From an uncultured beta proteobacterium (GTDB lineage: Bacteria > Pseudomonadota > Gammaproteobacteria > Burkholderiales > Rhodocyclaceae): 10,997 nucleotides of DNA. The position numbers and the translations under genes were made by a program. The notes beneath the pieces are model-generated. The model was given only the letters and a program-made list of their open reading frames with translations. It was not told the DNA's origin and searched no databases. The DNA is taken from positions 1 through 10,997 of the forward strand of contig CAIYYE010000605.1 of NCBI GenBank assembly GCA_903930395.1, written 5' to 3'. Position 1 is the first letter of the stretch, and each line of letters starts with the position of its first letter. Of this stretch, positions 8,684 through 10,997 are shown in pieces.

Positions 8684-8712
8684 AAAAATGGCCGTTTCCC
8701 ACGGCCATTTTT
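8684..8712. terminator. Bidirectional intrinsic terminator, kup / ene-reductase
   Basis: A perfect 12-bp stem, AAAAATGGCCGT (8684-8695) and ACGGCCATTTTT (8701-8712), encloses the five-base loop TTCCC. It has a T run on the plus strand and, symmetrically, on the minus strand. It lies 18 nt after the kup stop and 12 nt beyond the stop of the convergent ene-reductase gene, so it can serve both. Confidence 0.88.
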
Positions 8713-8723
8713 CTGTGCCCCGG

Positions 8724-9797
8724 CTACAGCGTCGGATAGTCGGTGTAGCCCTTCTCTTCGCCCATATAGAGCTTTTCGTAATCCGGCTGGTTGAACGGAC
8801 CACCACGCCGGAAGCGCTCGAGCAGATCGGGATTGGCCAGCAGCAGGCGGCCATAGGCAATGGCATCGGCGCGGCCACTCTTTACCGCATCCGTGCCACT
8901 GGCAAAATCGTAGCCGTTGTTGAGGATCAGATTGCCCTTGTAGGTGGCGCGCAGCCGGTCATAGTCGAAAGCCAGCCATTGGTCCTGCGGGGCACCACCA
9001 GCGCCCTGCAGCACATCGAGAAAAGCGAGCTTGAAGGCATTGAGTTGCTCGACCACGTACTCGAACGTTGCCTGCGGATTCTCGTCACTGACATCGTTGA
9101 ACGGCGTCACCGGCGACAGACGCACACCAACGCGGTCGCTGCCGATGGCTGCACACACGGCAGCCAGCACTTCAAGGAGGAGACGTGCCCGGTTTTCCTT
9201 GTTGCCACCATAGGCGTCGGTACGCTGGTTGCTTGATGAACGCAGGAACTGGTCGAGCAGGTAGCCGTTGCCGGCATGCACCTCGACGCCATCAAAGCCG
9301 GCCGCCATGGCATTACGCGCTGCCTGCGCATAGCTGGCCACAAGGCCGGGAATCTCTGCCGTTTCCAACGCGCGCGGCGTGACGAAATCCTTCATTTCCT
9401 GCCCGGTAAACACCTGCCCTGCGGCCTTGATGGCTGAAGGGGCAACCGGGAGCGCACCGCCGGGCTGCAGATCGGGATGCGAAATACGCCCAACGTGCCA
9501 GAGCTGGATGGCAATCTTGCCGCCTGACGCATGCACGGCCTTAGTCACTTTTTGCCAGCCGGCGATCTGCTCGCCACTATGGATGCCGGGGGTGCGGGGA
9601 TAGCCATGGGCTTCCGGCGAGATGGGTGATGCTTCGGTCAGAATCAGGCCGGCGCTGGCGCGCTGACGATAGTATTCGGCGACCAGATCGGTCGGCACAT
9701 TGCCGGCTCCGGCGCGATTGCGTGTCAGCGAGGACATGACGACGCGATTACTGAGTTCGATGGCGCCGAAACGTGCCGGGGAAAAAAGTTCGGTCAT
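8724..9797 (-). CDS. Old yellow enzyme family alkene reductase (NemA-like)
   Basis: FMN-dependent, NAD(P)H-using ene-reductase acting in the cytoplasm on activated double bonds (N-ethylmaleimide, enals, possibly nitro-compounds). The 357 residues span a single TIM barrel: LFSPARFGAIELSNRVVMSSLTRNRA (start; Thr25 near the flavin), Gln98 in IQLWHVGRISHP, the substrate pair His174/Asn177 with Tyr179 in VHAGNGYLLDQFLR, SNQRTDAYGG, NNGYD and YGRLLLANPDL. The C-terminal Fe-S and FAD domains of 2,4-dienoyl-CoA reductases are absent, and the length fits NemA/classical OYE. The ATG at 9797 has GGAGA six bases ahead. The symbol is withheld because OYE paralogues are not separable by eye. The gene stands alone between two terminator-like hairpins. 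Its ribosome binding site and start lie in a nested inverted repeat, described separately. Confidence 0.93.
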   Translation of the reverse strand: MTELFSPARFGAIELSNRVVMSSLTRNRAGAGNVPTDLVAEYYRQRASAGLILTEASPISPEAHGYPRTPGIHSGEQIAGWQKVTKAVHASGGKIAIQLWHVGRISHPDLQPGGALPVAPSAIKAAGQVFTGQEMKDFVTPRALETAEIPGLVASYAQAARNAMAAGFDGVEVHAGNGYLLDQFLRSSSNQRTDAYGGNKENRARLLLEVLAAVCAAIGSDRVGVRLSPVTPFNDVSDENPQATFEYVVEQLNAFKLAFLDVLQGAGGAPQDQWLAFDYDRLRATYKGNLILNNGYDFASGTDAVKSGRADAIAYGRLLLANPDLLERFRRGGPFNQPDYEKLYMGEEKGYTDYPTL

Positions 9798-9838
9798 GCG
9801 AAATCTCCAGTCAAAGACTCAAAAGGAGATTGTGACCG
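9791..9838 (-). promoter_or_regulatory. Nested inverted repeat covering the ene-reductase SD and start
   Basis: Read on the minus strand, three pairs of arms are nested: CGGTCA/TGACCG (9833-9838 with 9791-9796), AATCTCC/GGAGATT (9825-9831 with 9802-9808) and AGTC/GACT (9816-9819 with 9809-9812, loop TTT). The two inner stems are contiguous on the 3' side with a five-base bulge on the other. The SD GGAGA sits in the middle stem and the TG of the start codon in the outer one. In RNA this would hide the start; in DNA it could be an operator. A -10-like TATATT at 9839-9844 would start RNA near 9832, allowing only the inner 11 bp to form. Confidence 0.45.
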
Positions 9839-9886
9839 AATATACGACTTGCCGTTCAAGGAAAGCGCCGGGCATTCCTGAAATTT

Positions 9887-9901
9887 CCGGGCAAAGCCCG
9901 G
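9887..9901 (-). terminator. Weak candidate terminator after phaR
   Basis: CCGGGC (9887-9892), loop of three, GCCCGG (9896-9901) forms a perfect 6-bp GC stem 7 nt past the phaR stop. On the minus strand it is followed only by AAATTT, not a proper T run, so termination may be partial and phaR transcripts may run into the ene-reductase gene. Confidence 0.3.
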
Positions 9902-9908
9902 CACGCGA

Positions 9909-10466
9909 CTACTCCGTCTTGTCGCCCGGGTTGTACTGGAAGCCGGTGAACATCGTCCGCGTCTGGGTCTGCATCTGATCCTGCATGGACTGGAACATTT
10001 TTTTTGACTGATCCATATAGGCTGTCATCATGTTCTGCATGGCCGGCTGCTGGAAATTCAGGAACTGGTTCCAGAAATCCGTCTGCATGTGGGTATTGTC
10101 ACCACCGTTCGGGCCATACATGGTCCGCGACTGCTCCTGCAACTTGCCCTGGAAATCAACGAAGGTCTTCATGTTGTTTTCGAGGTACTTGCCGAGCATG
10201 CCCTGCATCGTGCTGCCATAGAAACGGACGAAGCCGGAAAGCAGTTCGCTCGAGAACAGCGGCATGCCGCCGGACTCTTCTTCGAGAATGATCTGGAGCA
10301 GGATACTGCGCGTCAGGTCCTCGTCGGTCTTGGCATCAAGCACCTTGAAAACCTCGAACTTGAGCACCAGTTCCTTGACGTCACCAAGCGTGATGTACGC
10401 ACTCGTCTTTGTATCGTAAAGACGACGATTGGGGTATTTCTTGATCAGGCGTACCGGTTCCGACAT
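9909..10466 (-). CDS. phaR: Polyhydroxyalkanoate synthesis repressor PhaR
   Basis: DNA-binding regulator that represses phasin and granule genes and its own gene until it is titrated by nascent polyhydroxyalkanoate. The 185 residues begin with the PHB/PHA accumulation regulator DNA-binding domain, RLIKKYPNRRLYDTKTSAYI (6-25) through about residue 65. A regulatory region follows (about 68-108, FSSELLSGFVRFYGSTMQGMLGKYLE, in two halves). The C-terminal third (131-176) is rich in Met, Gln and Phe and looks phasin-like, which would suit contact with the hydrophobic polymer surface; that role is inference. ATG 10466 has AAGGA about 7 nt ahead. It lies downstream of phaB on the same strand, but a terminator and a strong promoter separate them, so it is probably transcribed independently. 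Length agrees with betaproteobacterial PhaR. Confidence 0.95.
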   Translation of the reverse strand: MSEPVRLIKKYPNRRLYDTKTSAYITLGDVKELVLKFEVFKVLDAKTDEDLTRSILLQIILEEESGGMPLFSSELLSGFVRFYGSTMQGMLGKYLENNMKTFVDFQGKLQEQSRTMYGPNGGDNTHMQTDFWNQFLNFQQPAMQNMMTAYMDQSKKMFQSMQDQMQTQTRTMFTGFQYNPGDKTE

Positions 10467-10493
10467 GCTTTGATCCTTCAGGACAGTTTTGTG

Positions 10494-10502
10494 TGCAGTG
10501 CA
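10494..10502. promoter_or_regulatory. Candidate PhaR operator at the phaR transcription start
   Basis: TGCAGTGCA is a palindrome of the form TGCANTGCA, set in TGTGCAGTGCAACA (10492-10505). It lies immediately downstream of the -10 box and covers the expected start of phaR RNA, the usual place for a repressor. PhaR proteins are known to bind TGC/GCA-rich inverted sequences and to repress their own gene; assignment of this site is inferred. Confidence 0.45.
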
Positions 10503-10504
10503 AC

Positions 10505-10513
10505 ATTATAGCA
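10505..10513 (-). promoter_or_regulatory. phaR promoter, extended -10 TGCTATAAT
   Basis: On the minus strand TGC is followed by a perfect TATAAT (10510 to 10505), an extended -10 element that does not need a good -35. At 16-17 bp upstream only CTGATG/CCTGAT is found, inside the loop of the phaB terminator. The expected start is near 10498, giving a leader of roughly 32 nt before the phaR ATG at 10466. Confidence 0.6.
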
Positions 10514-10543
10514 AAAAAAACGGGCGCATCAGGGCGCCCGTTT
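10513..10543 (-). terminator. Intrinsic terminator of phaB
   Basis: A 10-bp stem (GCGCCCGTTT at 10534-10543 against AAACGGGCGC at 10518-10527 on the plus strand) has a six-base loop and, in the minus direction, runs into eight T residues (10520-10513). It lies 61 nt after the phaB stop and directly before the phaR -10 box. Confidence 0.88.
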
Positions 10544-10547
10544 CTGT

Positions 10548-10556
10548 TGCATTGCA
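10548..10556. promoter_or_regulatory. Second TGCANTGCA palindrome, upstream of the phaR promoter
   Basis: TGCATTGCA, within TGTTGCATTGCAAAA (10545-10559), has the same form as the site at 10494-10502. The centres are 54 bp apart, about five helical turns, placing both on one face of the DNA around the promoter and terminator. It is a candidate second PhaR site. The remaining bases of the 10467-10604 gap show nothing else clear. Confidence 0.4.
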
Positions 10557-10604
10557 AAATTTCAGCAATATTTCATGCCGAAAGTCACAAGGCTGTTCTG
10601 CGCA

Positions 10605-10997
10605 TTACTGGTAGTACAGACCACCATTGATGTTCATCGTCGCGCCGGTCATGAAGGCAGCGATGTCAGAAGCCAGGTAGGCGCAGGCGCCACCAATTTC
10701 TTCCGGCTTGGCAAGGCGCTTCATCGGCACGGTGTCGATGATCGACTGGAGAACTTCCGGCTTGATCGCCATAACCATCTTGGTGGCAACGTAGCCCGGG
10801 CAGATGACGTTGACGGTCACGCCCTTGGCGGCCAGTTCGGCAGCCAGTGCCTTGGAGAAGCCGATCACGCCAGCCTTGGCAGCGGAGTAGTTGGTCTGGC
10901 CAGCCTGACCCTTGACGCCGTTGACGGAGGAGATGTTAACGATACGACCCCAGCCGCGCTCGGCCATCTTGGCGGAGACTTGCTTGGTCATGTTGAA
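10605..10997 (-). CDS. phaB: Acetoacetyl-CoA reductase PhaB (N-terminal part outside window)
   Basis: Short-chain dehydrogenase that reduces acetoacetyl-CoA to (R)-3-hydroxybutyryl-CoA with NADPH, the monomer step of polyhydroxybutyrate synthesis. The frame is open to the window end (reading FNMTKQ), so only about the last 130 of some 246 residues are seen; the Met in that string is not the start. Visible are GRIVNISSVNG with the catalytic Ser, QTNYSAAKAG with the catalytic Tyr and Lys, NVICPGYVATKMV, and the C-terminal FMTGATMNINGGLYYQ. The VNG-KGQ-GQTNYSAAK run and the GG-YY end are typical of PhaB and not of FabG. It is followed by its own terminator and then phaR. Confidence 0.93.
   Translation of the reverse strand, partial: FNMTKQVSAKMAERGWGRIVNISSVNGVKGQAGQTNYSAAKAGVIGFSKALAAELAAKGVTVNVICPGYVATKMVMAIKPEVLQSIIDTVPMKRLAKPEEIGGACAYLASDIAAFMTGATMNINGGLYYQ

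Noticed and set aside
8724..9797. 2,4-dienoyl-CoA reductase or trimethylamine dehydrogenase type flavoenzyme
   Set aside because: The protein ends after the TIM barrel at 357 residues; the Fe-S cysteines and second flavin domain of those enzymes are absent.

Overview
The window looks like chromosomal DNA of a betaproteobacterium, most likely a Rhodocyclales relative (Dechloromonas/Azonexus-like). This is inferred from high GC, a PhaB/PhaR pair of betaproteobacterial type, a 7TMR-DISM hybrid kinase and a Kup-type potassium transporter. The taxonomic call is from gene content only. The window carries nine protein genes, two of them cut by the window ends. I saw no tRNA, rRNA, CRISPR array, insertion sequence or phage gene.

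Layout: (1) 1-1977 (+), the C-terminal part of a membrane hybrid histidine kinase (7TMR-DISM tail, PAS, HisKA, HATPase, REC). (2) 2033-3810 (+), menB and menC, two consecutive-pathway enzymes of classical menaquinone synthesis, joined by a GTGA stop/start overlap. (3) 3817-4362 (-), an unrecognised 181-residue protein with a TTG start, convergent with menC. (4) 4532-8666 (+), a tight three-gene unit: a short KdpD-like kinase without the usual N-terminal KdpD domain, KdpE (ATGA overlap) and the potassium transporter Kup (8-nt gap). It is preceded by a direct repeat resembling a KdpE box and closed by a perfect 12-bp bidirectional terminator. (5) 8724-9797 (-), an old-yellow-enzyme family ene-reductase whose ribosome binding site lies inside a nested inverted repeat. 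(6) 9909-10997 (-), phaR (polyhydroxyalkanoate regulator) and the C-terminal part of phaB (acetoacetyl-CoA reductase), separated by a terminator, a strong promoter and two TGCANTGCA palindromes.

How the genes fit together: menBC implies a menaquinone branch used for low-potential or anaerobic respiration. The KdpDE-Kup unit suggests that a Kdp-type two-component system controls a Kup uptake system rather than the KdpFABC ATPase, which is absent here. PhaB makes (R)-3-hydroxybutyryl-CoA for polyester storage and PhaR is expected to sense the polymer and repress granule genes, including its own. The points most worth a second look are the rewired Kdp unit with its candidate KdpE box, the compact phaB terminator/phaR promoter/operator region, and the hairpin over the ene-reductase start. 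None amounts to a clearly new system.
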